A DNA stretch of 64,000 nucleotides from Mesorhizobium sp. M4B.F.Ca.ET.203.01.1.1 (GTDB lineage Bacteria > Pseudomonadota > Alphaproteobacteria > Rhizobiales > Rhizobiaceae): positions 496,001 through 560,000 of the forward strand of contig NZ_SRUO01000003.1 in the NCBI RefSeq assembly GCF_004791025.1, written 5' to 3'. Below, in pieces: positions 1-8,617 of the stretch; position 1 is the stretch's first letter, and each line of letters opens with the position of its first letter. The notes under the pieces are model-generated. The model was not told the origin of the DNA. It made no database searches and saw only the letters and a program-made list of their open reading frames with translations. A program made the translations under genes and the position numbers.

Positions 1-732
1 GAGATCGTCGTCGGCCTGCAATGCGGCGGTTCCGACGGCATGTCCGGCATCACCGCCAACCCGGCGCTGGGCGCGGCCGTGGACATCCTCGCCGGCGTCG
101 GCGGCATCGGCATCCTGTCGGAGACGACGGAGATCTACGGCGCCGAGCATCTGCTCGCCTATCGCGCGGCAAGCCCGGAGATCGCGGCCAAGCTCGACGG
201 CTATGTGAAATGGTGGGAAGACCACGTCGCCAAGCACGGCGCCTCGATCGACAACAACCCTTCGCCCGGCAACAAGCGCGGCGGCCTGACCACCATCCTT
301 GAGAAGTCGCTGGGCGCGGTCGCCAAGGGCGGCCAGACGCCGCTCAACGGCGTCTTCGGCTATGCCGAGAAGGTCACCGGCCACGGCCTGGTGTTCATGG
401 ATACGCCCGGCTACGACCCGGTCTCCGCCACCGGCCAGGTGGCGGGCGGCGCCAACGTCATCGTCTTCACCACCGGCCGCGGCTCCTGCTTCGGCTGCCG
501 GCCGACACCGTCGATCAAGGTCGCCACCAACTCGACCATGTACCACCAGATGGAAGAGGACATGGACGTCAATTGCGGCGTCATCGCTTCCGGCGAGAAG
601 ACCATCGCCGGCATGGGCCGCGAGATCTTCGAGCTCATCGTCGAGACGGCGTCCGGCCGCAAGACAAAGAGCGAGGCCTTCGGCTACGGCGACAACGAGT
701 TCGTGCCCTGGCACCTCGGCGCGACGCTCTAG
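1..732 (+). CDS. UxaA-family sugar-acid dehydratase, C-terminal part (5' end outside window)
   Basis: The reading frame is open from base 1, so the N-terminus lies upstream; 243 residues are visible. The Gly/Cys-rich segment GRGSCFGCRPTPS and the ending EFVPWHLGATL are typical of the large (C-terminal) domain of altronate/galactarate dehydratases, which remove water from aldonic or aldaric acids using a metal centre. The gene is followed by an aldo/keto reductase, a sugar importer and a lactonase-like amidohydrolase. The likely job (inference) is therefore dehydration of the aldonate made by that pathway, for example L-fuconate, rather than altronate. The substrate cannot be read from the sequence. 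Confidence 0.85.
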   Translation, partial: EIVVGLQCGGSDGMSGITANPALGAAVDILAGVGGIGILSETTEIYGAEHLLAYRAASPEIAAKLDGYVKWWEDHVAKHGASIDNNPSPGNKRGGLTTILEKSLGAVAKGGQTPLNGVFGYAEKVTGHGLVFMDTPGYDPVSATGQVAGGANVIVFTTGRGSCFGCRPTPSIKVATNSTMYHQMEEDMDVNCGVIASGEKTIAGMGREIFELIVETASGRKTKSEAFGYGDNEFVPWHLGATL

Positions 733-744
733 ACATCAACTCGA

Positions 745-789
745 GCAATTCCAGGAAAAGGCGTGAAGCGGTTTTCCGTCCGGGATTGC
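745..789. repeat. Short palindromic intergenic repeat
   Basis: An imperfect inverted repeat with outer arms GCAATTCC / GGGATTGC and inner arms GGAAAA / TTTTCC. It lies directly after the dehydratase stop. From memory, elements of this form are very common in Rhizobiales intergenic DNA. It could fold in RNA and mark the end of a transcript, but it has no T-run. Confidence 0.6.
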
Positions 790-845
790 GTCAAAACAAA
801 CAAGACATCGGCCGGCTGACGGATAGCCGGCGCGGGAGGCTTTGC

Positions 846-1844
846 ATGAACAAGCGCCGGATCGGCACCACTGCGCTCGAAGTCAGCGAGATCAGCTTCG
901 GCGGCGCCGCGATCGGCGGGCTCTACCGGGCCTGTCCGCGCGAAGCGGCGATGGAAACGCTGCAGACGGCCTGGGACGGTGGCCTGCGCTATTTCGACAC
1001 CGCGCCCTTCTACGGCTTCGGCCTGTCGGAGCGCCGGACCGGCGATTTCCTGCGCCAGAAGCCGCGCTCGTCCTACGTGCTGTCGACCAAGGTCGGACGC
1101 CTGTTCCGCCCCGTTCCGGCCGACCAGGTCCCCGACCATTCCTACGTCGATCCGCTGCCCTTCGCGCTCGACTACGACTATTCCTATGACGGCATCATGC
1201 GCTCGGTCGAGTTCAGCTATGCGCGGCTTGGGCTGAACAGGATAGACATCCTGTTTGTCCACGACATCGGCACCTACACGCATGGCGTCGAGCAGACGAA
1301 GCTGCATTTCCGCCAGTTCATGGATGGCGGGTTGAAGGCGCTGGAGGAGCTGAAGTCGTCCGGCACGATTTCCGCCTACGGGCTTGGCGTCAACGAGGTG
1401 CGCATCTGCCTCGATGTGCTGAGCCGGGCACCGCTCGACTGCATCCTGCTCGCCAGCCGCTATTCGCTGCTCGACCGCAGCGCCGAGGCCGAACTGCTGC
1501 CGCTCTGTCGGCGGCGCCAGACGTCCCTGATCATCGGCGGTGTCTTCAACTCCGGCATATTGGCGACCGGTCCGGTGCATGGCGCGCATTTCGACTACCA
1601 GCCGGCGAGCAAGGATATCCTCGACCGCGTCGGCGCCATGGAGCGGATCGCGGCCGATGGCGGCTATCCGCTGGCGGCCGCCGCCTTCCAGTTTCCGCTG
1701 CATGAACCGGTCGTGGCCTCGGTCCTGACCGGCACGGCCAAGCCGGCCAACCTGACGCGCAATCTGGAACTGCTCGACGTCGAGGTGGCGCCGGCGGAAT
1801 ACGCCAAATACGATCCCTATACGGTGGTCCAGGAACTCGGCTGA
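846..1844 (+). CDS. Aldo/keto reductase, aldose 1-dehydrogenase (L-fucose dehydrogenase-like)
   Basis: A 332-residue TIM-barrel oxidoreductase. The AKR catalytic tetrad is visible as Asp51 and Tyr56 (in FDTAPFYGFGLSERR), Lys82 (STKVG) and His139 (LFVHD). This AKR branch includes D-threo-aldose 1-dehydrogenase/L-fucose dehydrogenase, which oxidises the sugar C1 to a lactone. The start is the ATG with GGGAGG about six bases upstream. The lactonase-like gene at 6907 would hydrolyse such a lactone and the UxaA-type enzyme would dehydrate the acid, so the neighbourhood fits. The exact sugar is inferred, not shown. Confidence 0.8.
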   Translation: MNKRRIGTTALEVSEISFGGAAIGGLYRACPREAAMETLQTAWDGGLRYFDTAPFYGFGLSERRTGDFLRQKPRSSYVLSTKVGRLFRPVPADQVPDHSYVDPLPFALDYDYSYDGIMRSVEFSYARLGLNRIDILFVHDIGTYTHGVEQTKLHFRQFMDGGLKALEELKSSGTISAYGLGVNEVRICLDVLSRAPLDCILLASRYSLLDRSAEAELLPLCRRRQTSLIIGGVFNSGILATGPVHGAHFDYQPASKDILDRVGAMERIAADGGYPLAAAAFQFPLHEPVVASVLTGTAKPANLTRNLELLDVEVAPAEYAKYDPYTVVQELG

Positions 1845-1914
1845 TAGGCGGAGCTCCTGCCCGGCTCCGTGCGCTACATGGGCCGGGGGAGTTCACGATC
1901 GAGAGAGAACATAT

Positions 1915-1950
1915 ATTCCATATTGACACATGAGTGGAATTAATATTCCA
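1915..1950 (+). promoter_or_regulatory. Operator-like inverted repeat over a TTGACA box
   Basis: TGGAAT (1935-1940) and ATTCCA (1945-1950) form a perfect 6-bp inverted repeat around TAAT. A third ATTCCA half-site is at 1915-1920 and a consensus TTGACA at 1923-1928 lies between them. No strong -10 box follows. It sits in the 318-bp gap before the sugar-binding protein gene and is probably the operator/promoter for the importer; the regulator is not in the window. Elsewhere in this gap, weak arms TATCAA (2057-2062) and TTGATA (2083-2088) flank an AT-rich stretch. Nothing else was seen. Confidence 0.5.
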
Positions 1951-2162
1951 TCTCAAATTCGGGAGGATCGGAAGCGTTCGAACGCAGCGACGGCAAACGC
2001 AAAGGCCGTCGCGCAGACGTGACGAAACAGCACTTGCGTCGACGGGGTCGATGCACTATCAACAAATGGCAAATGTTTTTTATTGATAAAGTTCTGTTTG
2101 GGCCGCGCCTATCCGAACGGAGCTTCCGTAACCTTCACCGGGCGATCTAGGGAGGAACCCTC

Positions 2163-3158
2163 ATGAAATTCGTGACCAGCATTCTCAACCGCCGCGCTTT
2201 CGTCGCGCTCGCCGCCGCCTCGATGCTCGCTGGCGCGCTGCACACGGCGCCGGCCTCGGCGGCGGACGTGACCATTCCGATCATCGTCAAGGACACCACG
2301 TCCTTCTACTGGCAGATCGTGCTCGCCGGCGCCCGCAAGGCCGGCAAGGACCTCGGCATCAACGTGCCGGAGCTTGGCGCCCAGGCCGAGACCGACGTCA
2401 ACGGCCAGATCTCGATCCTCGAGAATGCCGTCGCCGGCAATCCGGCCGCCGTCGTCATCGCGCCGACCGAAGCCAAGGCGCTCGGCAAGCCGATCGACGA
2501 GGCCGCCACCAAGGTCAAGGTCATCGGCATCGACTCCGGCGCCGACTCCAAGGCCTTCACCTCGTTCCTGACCACCGACAACGTCCAGGGCGGCCGCGTC
2601 GCCGCTGACGGACTTGCCGCGGCCATCGGCGAGGCTAATGGCGGCAAGGTAGAAGGCAAGGTTGCGCTGATCACCGCACTGCCGGGCGCCGGCTCGCTCG
2701 AGCAGCGCGCGCAGGGCTTCAAGGAACAGCTCAAGGCGAAATATCCCGGCCTTGAGCTGATCGCCGACAAGTATGCTGACGGCCAGGCCACCACCGGCCT
2801 CAACATCGCCACCGACCTGATCACCGCCAACCCGGACCTGAAGGGCATCTTCGCTTCCAACCTGATCATGGCGCAGGGCGTCGGTCAGGCGATTGCCGAG
2901 AACAACCTGGCTGGCAAGGTCGGGCTGATCGGCTTCGACAGCGACGAGAAGCTGATCAAGTTCCTCAACGACGGTGTCATTTCCGGCCTCGTCGTCCAGG
3001 ATCCGTACCGGATGGGCTATGACGGCATCAAGACCGCGCTCGCCGCCTCGAAGGGCGAGAAGGTCGAGGCCAATGTCGACACCGGCGCCAACCTGGTCAC
3101 CAAGGCCAACATGAAAGAGCCGAAGATCGACGCGCTGCTCAATCCGAAGCTCGACTAA
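2163..3158 (+). CDS. CUT2-type sugar ABC transporter, periplasmic binding protein (RbsB-like)
   Basis: 331 residues with a signal peptide: basic start, hydrophobic stretch, cleavage near ASA|AD at about residue 33. The mature protein has the periplasmic-binding-protein type 1 pattern of the ribose/xylose family (FYWQIVLAGARKAG near the start, VIGIDSGAD and IGFDSD strands, repeated Gly-rich turns). A strong GGAGGAA site lies six bases before the ATG. It heads an importer operon (binding protein, ATPase, permease) inside a sugar-oxidation locus, so it most likely delivers the aldose oxidised by the neighbouring reductase. The ligand cannot be assigned from motifs. Confidence 0.88.
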   Translation: MKFVTSILNRRAFVALAAASMLAGALHTAPASAADVTIPIIVKDTTSFYWQIVLAGARKAGKDLGINVPELGAQAETDVNGQISILENAVAGNPAAVVIAPTEAKALGKPIDEAATKVKVIGIDSGADSKAFTSFLTTDNVQGGRVAADGLAAAIGEANGGKVEGKVALITALPGAGSLEQRAQGFKEQLKAKYPGLELIADKYADGQATTGLNIATDLITANPDLKGIFASNLIMAQGVGQAIAENNLAGKVGLIGFDSDEKLIKFLNDGVISGLVVQDPYRMGYDGIKTALAASKGEKVEANVDTGANLVTKANMKEPKIDALLNPKLD

Positions 3159-3177
3159 GCATCGCGATAGGCGCACT

Positions 3178-3205
3178 GTTTCCGGGGCCTCGCAGCCCCG
3201 GAAAC
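3178..3205 (+). terminator. Intercistronic stem-loop after the binding-protein gene
   Basis: A perfect 11-bp inverted repeat, GTTTCCGGGGC / GCCCCGGAAAC, around a 6-base loop. There is no T-run after it, so it is more likely a partial terminator or 3' RNA stabiliser than a full stop. Such hairpins between binding-protein and ATPase genes commonly raise binding-protein levels. Confidence 0.65.
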
Positions 3206-3303
3206 ACCAGCACATCCGGGATCCGCTGGCTTGAACTATCTTGACGATACGGCTGCGCCGCATCGTTGCGTGCCAATCTTGAGGCCAATCTGGGAGGATT
3301 GTC

Positions 3304-4857
3304 ATGACGTCGACGGCGCAGGACCTGCACCCCGCCCCCACGCTGGAGCCCGGCAGGACGATCCTCGAACTGCATGGGCTTGAAAAGCGATATCCCGGCA
3401 CGCACGCGCTGAAGCCGGTCAACCTCGCCTTCAAGTCCGGCGAGATCCACGCCATCGTCGGCGAGAACGGCGCCGGCAAATCCACCCTCATCAAGCTTCT
3501 CACCGGTGTCATGCCGCGCACCTCCGGCGACGTCATCTGGGAGGGCAAGCCAGCGGCGCTGGCGACCCCGCACGAGGCGATGGCGCTCGGCATCAATGCC
3601 GTGCACCAGGAGGTCGTGCTCTGCCGCCACCTCACCGTCGCCGCCAACATGTTCCTCGGCGAAGAGGATTCCCGCTTCGGCATCCTGCAGCAGCGGGCCA
3701 TGGTCAAGGAAGCGCAGAAGATCATCGACGGTCTTGGCTTCGACCTGCCGGCGCATGTCGTGCTCGGCGATCTCACCATCGGCCAGCAGCAGCTGATCGC
3801 CGCCGCCCGCGCCACCGTGCGCGGCACCAAGTTCCTGATCTTCGACGAGCCGACCGCCTACCTCACCCGCAAGGAGGCCGACCAGCTTTTCAAGCTGATC
3901 CGCCGGCTGAAGGGCGAAGGCGTCACCATCATTTACATCAGCCACCGCATGGAGGAGGTGTTCGAGCTCGCCGACCGTGTCTCGGTGCTTCGCGACGGCA
4001 CCCTGGTCGGCACCCGCAACATCGCCGAGACCAGCGAGCCGGAGCTGGTCAAGCTGATGATCAACCGCTCGATCGAGCAGATCTACCACAAGGAACATTT
4101 TACGCCGGGCGCGACCATCGTCGAGACACGCAACCTCTCCGGCAAGGGCTTTGAGAATGTCTCGTTGACCGTCCGCGCCGGCGAGATCGTCGGTCTCTAC
4201 GGCCTGATCGGCGCCGGTCGCAGCGAGTTCGTCACCACCCTTTACGGCCGCCACCGGAAGTCAGCAGGCCAGATCCTGTGGGAAGGCAAGGAGGTGCAGG
4301 TCAACTCCGAGCACGATGCGATCCGGCTCGGCATGGCGCTGGCCCCGGAAAGCCGCCGCGACCAGGGCCTCTGCCTCAACCTGCCGGTCGGCCTCAACCT
4401 CAACCTGCCGATCTACAAGCGCATCTCGAACAATCTCCTGATCTCCAACACGCAGGAGAAGGTCGAGGCCGATCGCCAGATCGCCGGCCTGAGGATCAAG
4501 ACGCCGACGCGCAACGCGCTCGCCTCCAGCCTGTCGGGCGGCAACCAGCAGAAGATCGTCATCGGCAAATGGCTGGCGCATGGCGCCAAGCTGTTCATCT
4601 TCGACGAGCCGACGGTCGGCGTCGATGTGGGCACCAAGGCCGAGATCTACCGCCTGTTCTCGACGCTGTTGTCCAACGGCGCCGGCATCATCCTGATCTC
4701 CTCCTATCTGCCGGAGGTCTATGAGCTCGCCGACACGCTGCATGTGTTCCGGCGCGGCAAGCTTGTCGCCACGCACGGCTTCCGCACCGCCGACCACGAA
4801 GACATTCTCTCTCAGGCGCTCGCCGAGAAACAAGAAAAACAGGGAGGACAGAAATGA
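3304..4857 (+). CDS. CUT2-type sugar ABC transporter, double ATPase (RbsA/XylG-like)
   Basis: 517 residues with two ABC domains, as usual for this family. Domain 1 has Walker A GENGAGKST (residues 53-61), a degenerate signature LTIGQQQLIAAAR and Walker B FLIFDEPTAYLTR. Domain 2 has a degenerate P-loop (GLIGAGRSEF), a full signature LSGGNQQKIVIGK and Walker B LFIFDEPTVGVDVG. This asymmetry is normal for RbsA/MglA proteins. GGGAGGA precedes the ATG. The end overlaps the permease gene by 4 bp (ATGA), which implies translational coupling. It energises uptake of the sugar bound by the preceding gene product. Confidence 0.92.
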   Translation: MTSTAQDLHPAPTLEPGRTILELHGLEKRYPGTHALKPVNLAFKSGEIHAIVGENGAGKSTLIKLLTGVMPRTSGDVIWEGKPAALATPHEAMALGINAVHQEVVLCRHLTVAANMFLGEEDSRFGILQQRAMVKEAQKIIDGLGFDLPAHVVLGDLTIGQQQLIAAARATVRGTKFLIFDEPTAYLTRKEADQLFKLIRRLKGEGVTIIYISHRMEEVFELADRVSVLRDGTLVGTRNIAETSEPELVKLMINRSIEQIYHKEHFTPGATIVETRNLSGKGFENVSLTVRAGEIVGLYGLIGAGRSEFVTTLYGRHRKSAGQILWEGKEVQVNSEHDAIRLGMALAPESRRDQGLCLNLPVGLNLNLPIYKRISNNLLISNTQEKVEADRQIAGLRIKTPTRNALASSLSGGNQQKIVIGKWLAHGAKLFIFDEPTVGVDVGTKAEIYRLFSTLLSNGAGIILISSYLPEVYELADTLHVFRRGKLVATHGFRTADHEDILSQALAEKQEKQGGQK

Positions 4858-5819
4858 GCACCGAGGCGATCGCGGCCGAAAAGCCGAAGCGCAACTACAA
4901 CGCCCTGTTCGGGCTGACGCTGCTGGCGCTGCTGGTTCTGTTGTGGGTCATCCTGTCGGTGTCGACGCAGAGCTTCGCCTCGGCCAACAACATCTCCAAC
5001 CTGCTGCGCCAGGGCTCGATGATCGCCATCCTGGCGGTCGGCCAGACCTTCGTCATCATCACCGGCGGCATCGATCTTTCGGTCGGTGCCGTGGTCGGCT
5101 TCGCCACCGTCATCACGGCGATGCTGATCAATGCCGGCGTGCCGGTCTTCGCCGCCATCCTGATCACCTTGCTGGTCGGTGTCGCCATCGGCCTGTTCCA
5201 CGGTTTCGGCATCGTCAGGATGGGCCTGCCGCCCTTCATCATCACGCTGGCGACGCTGACCTCGCTGCGCGGCATCGGCCTGTTGATGACCAACGGCAAT
5301 TCGATCTCGATCAACAACGACGCCTTCCAGGAATTCTCCCGCAATTCCTTCGTCGGCATCCCCAACCTGTTCTGGATGGTGATCCTGGTTGGCATCCCTG
5401 CCTACATCTTCCTCCACCACAGCCGCTGGGGCCGCTACCTGTTCTCGGTCGGCTCCAACGCCGAGGCCTCGCGCCTGTCCGGCGTCAATGTCCAGCGCAC
5501 CATCTACATGGCCTATACGCTGTCCGGCCTGTGCGCCGCCTTTGTCGGCGTGTTGCTCGCTTCGCGCATCGGCATCGGCAATCCGACCCAGGCCGAGGGC
5601 TGGGAACTGCAGGCGATCGCCTCGTCGGTGATCGGCGGCACCTCGCTGTTCGGCGCGGTCGGCTCCGTGCACGGCCCGCTGCTTGGCGCCTTCATCCTCG
5701 CCACCATCAACAACGGCGCCAATCTTTTGAACGTCAACGCCTTCTGGCAGCGCATCATCACCGGCGTGCTGATCATCGTCATCGTCTATTTCGACGGGCT
5801 GCGCCGCCGCGGCAAGTAA
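4854..5819 (+). CDS. CUT2-type sugar ABC transporter, permease (RbsC-like)
   Basis: 321 residues, mostly hydrophobic, with about eight to ten membrane segments. The family motif TGGIDLSVGAVVGF near residue 70 and the Gly-rich loop SSVIGGTSLFGAVGS match RbsC/AraH-type permeases. It overlaps the ATPase gene by 4 bp and forms the inner-membrane channel (probably a homodimer) of the same importer. Confidence 0.9.
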   Translation: MSTEAIAAEKPKRNYNALFGLTLLALLVLLWVILSVSTQSFASANNISNLLRQGSMIAILAVGQTFVIITGGIDLSVGAVVGFATVITAMLINAGVPVFAAILITLLVGVAIGLFHGFGIVRMGLPPFIITLATLTSLRGIGLLMTNGNSISINNDAFQEFSRNSFVGIPNLFWMVILVGIPAYIFLHHSRWGRYLFSVGSNAEASRLSGVNVQRTIYMAYTLSGLCAAFVGVLLASRIGIGNPTQAEGWELQAIASSVIGGTSLFGAVGSVHGPLLGAFILATINNGANLLNVNAFWQRIITGVLIIVIVYFDGLRRRGK

Positions 5820-5838
5820 GTTCCCTCCCAGTGCCTCT

Positions 5839-5859
5839 GGCCCCGCGAAAGCGAGGGCC
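5839..5859 (+). other. Small GAAA-capped hairpin between permease and dehydrogenase genes
   Basis: GGCCCCGC and GCGAGGGCC pair around a GAAA tetraloop with one bulged base, in the 66-bp gap after the permease stop. There is no T-run. It may be an RNA processing or stability element within the operon; the assignment is tentative. Confidence 0.35.
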
Positions 5860-5885
5860 GGCGGCATAAACAATTGGATTGAAGC

Positions 5886-6902
5886 ATGAAAGCAGTCGTC
5901 TGCCGATCGCCCGGCGAGCTTGTCCTCGAAGACCGCGCCGAGCCCGGCGCGCCGCCCGCCGGCTGGGTGCGGGTGGCGGTCAGCCATGTCGGCATCTGCG
6001 GCACCGACTACCACATCTTCGAGGGCAAGCACCCGTTCCTCGCCTACCCGCGCATCATGGGCCACGAGGTCTCCGGCACGGTTGCCGAAACCGGCGAGGG
6101 CGTCGCCCTGAGCGTCGGCGAGGCCGTCATCATCAACCCCTATCTGGCTTGCGGCAAATGCATCGCCTGCCGGAAAGGCAAGCCGAATTGCTGCGTCAGG
6201 ATCGAGGTGCTCGGCGTCCATCGCGACGGCGCCATGTGCGAGGAGATCCTGGTGCCGGCGCAGAATCTTTACCCGGCAAACGGCCTGTCGCTGGCCGATG
6301 CCGCCGCCGTCGAATTCCTGGCGATCGGCGCGCATGCGGTGCGCCGCGCGCTGACCGAACCCGGCGCCCGCGCGCTGGTCATCGGCGCCGGCCCGATCGG
6401 ACTTGGCACGGCGCTGTTTGCCCGCATCGCCGGCCTCGACGTCAGCCTGCTCGACATGAGCAGCGAGCGCCTTGGCTTTGCCGAAAGCGAGCTTGGTTTC
6501 GCCGCGCTCGACGGCTCGCGGCAGGCGGCGGCCGATCTGGTGCGGAACGCGACCGATGGCGAGGGCTTCGACGTGGTCTTCGACGCCACCGGCAACACGC
6601 AGTCGGTGCAATCGGCCTTCGCCCATGTCGCGCATGGCGGCGGCCTCGTCCTGGTCAGTGTCGTCAAGGACGACATCACCTTCTCCGACCCGGAATTCCA
6701 CAAGCGCGAGATGACGCTGATCGGCAGCCGCAATGCGCTCCGCGCCGATTTCGACCATGTCGCCGCCTCGATCCGCAACGGTGCGGTGCCCATGGCAAAG
6801 CTCGTCACCCACCGCACGAGCCTTGCGGGCACGCCGCGTGATCTCGCAAGATGGGCGCATGAGAAATCCGGTCTGATCAAGGCCGTCATCGAGATCGGGT
6901 AG
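5886..6902 (+). CDS. Zinc-dependent medium-chain alcohol/sugar dehydrogenase
   Basis: 338 residues of the MDR superfamily. Catalytic zinc ligands are visible as Cys38 (GICGTD) and His60-Glu61 (GHE). A structural-zinc cysteine cluster follows in ACGKCIACRKGKPNC, and a Rossmann nucleotide-binding turn in VIGAGPIGLG. The family includes L-galactonate, L-idonate, threonine and sorbitol dehydrogenases. It lies between the sugar importer and the lactonase-like gene, so it probably oxidises a hydroxyl of a pathway intermediate such as a 2-keto-3-deoxy acid. That role is inference. Confidence 0.82.
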   Translation: MKAVVCRSPGELVLEDRAEPGAPPAGWVRVAVSHVGICGTDYHIFEGKHPFLAYPRIMGHEVSGTVAETGEGVALSVGEAVIINPYLACGKCIACRKGKPNCCVRIEVLGVHRDGAMCEEILVPAQNLYPANGLSLADAAAVEFLAIGAHAVRRALTEPGARALVIGAGPIGLGTALFARIAGLDVSLLDMSSERLGFAESELGFAALDGSRQAAADLVRNATDGEGFDVVFDATGNTQSVQSAFAHVAHGGGLVLVSVVKDDITFSDPEFHKREMTLIGSRNALRADFDHVAASIRNGAVPMAKLVTHRTSLAGTPRDLARWAHEKSGLIKAVIEIG

Positions 6903-6906
6903 GACG

Positions 6907-7737
6907 ATGCAGAGGATCGACGCGCACCAGCATTATTGGCAGATCGCGCGCGGCGACTATTTCTGGATGGGGCCGCACGTCGCGCCGATCATGCGCGACG
7001 TCTTCCCGGCCGACCTGGCGCCGCACCTCCAGGCCGCAGGCATCGCCCGCACCGTCGTCGTCCAGGCGGCGGCGACCGTCGCCGAAACCGAATTCATGCT
7101 CGACCTCGCCGACAGGGACGACAGCATCGCGGCCGTGGTCGGCTGGGTCGATCTCGAAGCCGACGATGTCGAGGCGACGCTGCGACGGCTGGCGGCGCGG
7201 CCGAAGTTCCGCGGCATAAGGCCGATGCTGCAGGATATCGACGACACTTTCGACATTTTGAAGCCGAAGCAGCTCGCCGCGCTGAAGCTTTTGCCGAAAC
7301 TCGGCCTGCGTTTCGACGCTCTGGCGCAGCCGCGCCATTTGCCGGTGGTCGCCGCACTCGCCGACCACATGCCTGACCTGCCGATCGTCGTTGACCACGC
7401 GGCAAAACCCTTCATCGCCAAGGGCATCCTAGAGCCCTGGGCGAGCGACATGGCGGCGCTGGCGAAGCGGCCATCGGTCGTCTGCAAATTCTCCGGCCTG
7501 GTCACTGAGGCCGGGCCGAACTGGTCGGTCGCCGGCCTCAAACCCTATGCCGATCATCTCGTCGCCTGCTTCGGGCCGGACCGGCTGATGTTCGGCAGCG
7601 ACTGGCCGGTGTGCGAGCTCGCCGCCACCTACGAGAATTGGCTGGCCGCCGCGAAGGAGCTTTTGGCAGGCCTTTCGCCGGCGGAGCATGACGCCGTCTT
7701 CGGCGGCACCGCCGCACGCTTCTACGGCATCGGCTAG
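6907..7737 (+). CDS. Amidohydrolase, sugar lactonase-like (L-fuconolactonase family)
   Basis: 276 residues. The N-terminal metal motif DAHQHYW (His7, His9), the later VDHAAKP and the C-terminal GSDWPV segment match amidohydrolase-2 (COG3618) proteins, which include L-fucono-1,5-lactonase and L-rhamnono-lactonase. It starts four bases after the dehydrogenase stop, in the same operon. The expected role is hydrolysis of the aldonolactone made by the aldo/keto reductase. Its TAG stop shares the palindrome CTAG with the stop of the convergent phnF gene, a 4-bp tail overlap. Confidence 0.82.
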   Translation: MQRIDAHQHYWQIARGDYFWMGPHVAPIMRDVFPADLAPHLQAAGIARTVVVQAAATVAETEFMLDLADRDDSIAAVVGWVDLEADDVEATLRRLAARPKFRGIRPMLQDIDDTFDILKPKQLAALKLLPKLGLRFDALAQPRHLPVVAALADHMPDLPIVVDHAAKPFIAKGILEPWASDMAALAKRPSVVCKFSGLVTEAGPNWSVAGLKPYADHLVACFGPDRLMFGSDWPVCELAATYENWLAAAKELLAGLSPAEHDAVFGGTAARFYGIG

Positions 7738-8483
7738 TCATTGGCCGACAGTTTGAGCTCCACCCGCTCCGCCGGAAACCGCGACTCGGAGAACTGGATC
7801 GGCTGACCGTCGAGCGTGACGTTGACCGCGACCGTCACCAGCACGATGGCGCCGGGCTGCAGGTCGAGATCGGCAAGATCGGCGGCATCGCCATGGCGCG
7901 CCGACAGCACCGTCGATTGCCTGAGATAATCGTTTATGCCGAAGCGCCTGAGCGATGCGGTGACCGATCCCGTCTCCGCCATGGCGGCATCGATGCCGGC
8001 GAAGCGCCTGGCGTCGAACCAGGCGGTGGCGCGCGACACCGGATGGCCATCGGCTTCGCCGCGCGTCTCCAGGCGGAGCACGGCGGCTCCCCTGGCGAGC
8101 TTCAAGGCATCGGCGATGCGCCGGCTGGCCGGCTCGACCGATGAGGCGAGCAGCGCGATATGCCGCTCGCTCGTCTGCCCCTGCAGGCCCGTCGAAAAGC
8201 GCGTGCGGGCGCCGATCGGGTAGGAGAGCCGCTTGCGCGACAAGACGAAGGTGCCGCGCCCCTGCTCGGCCCTCAGCACGCCCTCCTGAACCAGCGCTGC
8301 GATTGCGCTGCGCACCGTATGGCGATTGACGCCATAACGTTCGGCAAGCGCCATTTCCGGCGGCAGGGCCGCGTTCTCGGCAAAGTCGCCGGCCGCGATC
8401 CCCTGCAGGATCCGGTCGGCGATCTGCCGCCACAGCGAAACGCCGCTGCGCCGCTCGATGCTGGCTGCCTGCTGCCCACTCAT
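7734..8483 (-). CDS. phnF: PhnF, GntR-family regulator of phosphonate metabolism
   Basis: About 249 residues: an N-terminal GntR winged helix (SLWRQIADRI, then NRHTVRSAIAALVQEGVLRA) and a C-terminal UTRA-type effector domain. I chose the ATG at 8483 because GGGGG lies just upstream and homologues start shortly before a xGVSLWRQIAD segment. An in-frame ATG at 8525 would add 14 residues. It is divergent from phnG, and the gap between them holds an inverted repeat that probably is its operator. PhnF proteins repress C-P lyase genes in known systems. Confidence 0.88.
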   Translation of the reverse strand: MSGQQAASIERRSGVSLWRQIADRILQGIAAGDFAENAALPPEMALAERYGVNRHTVRSAIAALVQEGVLRAEQGRGTFVLSRKRLSYPIGARTRFSTGLQGQTSERHIALLASSVEPASRRIADALKLARGAAVLRLETRGEADGHPVSRATAWFDARRFAGIDAAMAETGSVTASLRRFGINDYLRQSTVLSARHGDAADLADLDLQPGAIVLVTVAVNVTLDGQPIQFSESRFPAERVELKLSAND

Positions 8484-8557
8484 GTCAGCCCCCGGTTCAC
8501 CGCCCAGACTTTTCGCCGATGTCATCCAGCTGTCATGGACTCGCGCTAGCTAATGCG

Positions 8558-8591
8558 TATAATTTGTATAGTTGTCTATATCAATAGACAA
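8558..8591 (+). promoter_or_regulatory. phnG promoter with PhnF-like operator
   Basis: A perfect TATAAT box is at 8558-8563. TATAG / CTATA (8567-8571 and 8576-8580) and TTGTCTA / TAGACAA (8572-8578 and 8585-8591) form two overlapping inverted repeats just downstream. HutC/PhnF-type GntR regulators bind TAGAC-containing palindromes, so this is a likely PhnF operator placed to block phnG transcription and perhaps phnF itself. Confidence 0.6.
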
Positions 8592-8617
8592 ATTTACGCA
8601 ATCGACGGAGTGCTGCC

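Noticed and set aside
4812-6860. A 682-codon open frame on the minus strand
   Set aside because: Antisense to the sugar permease and dehydrogenase genes, with low-complexity Asp/Gln/Arg composition; the plus-strand genes have clear motifs and ribosome sites.
8572-8591. TTGTCTA/TAGACAA as a terminator
   Set aside because: It lies immediately upstream of phnG beside a TATAAT box and divergent from phnF, so an operator is more likely.
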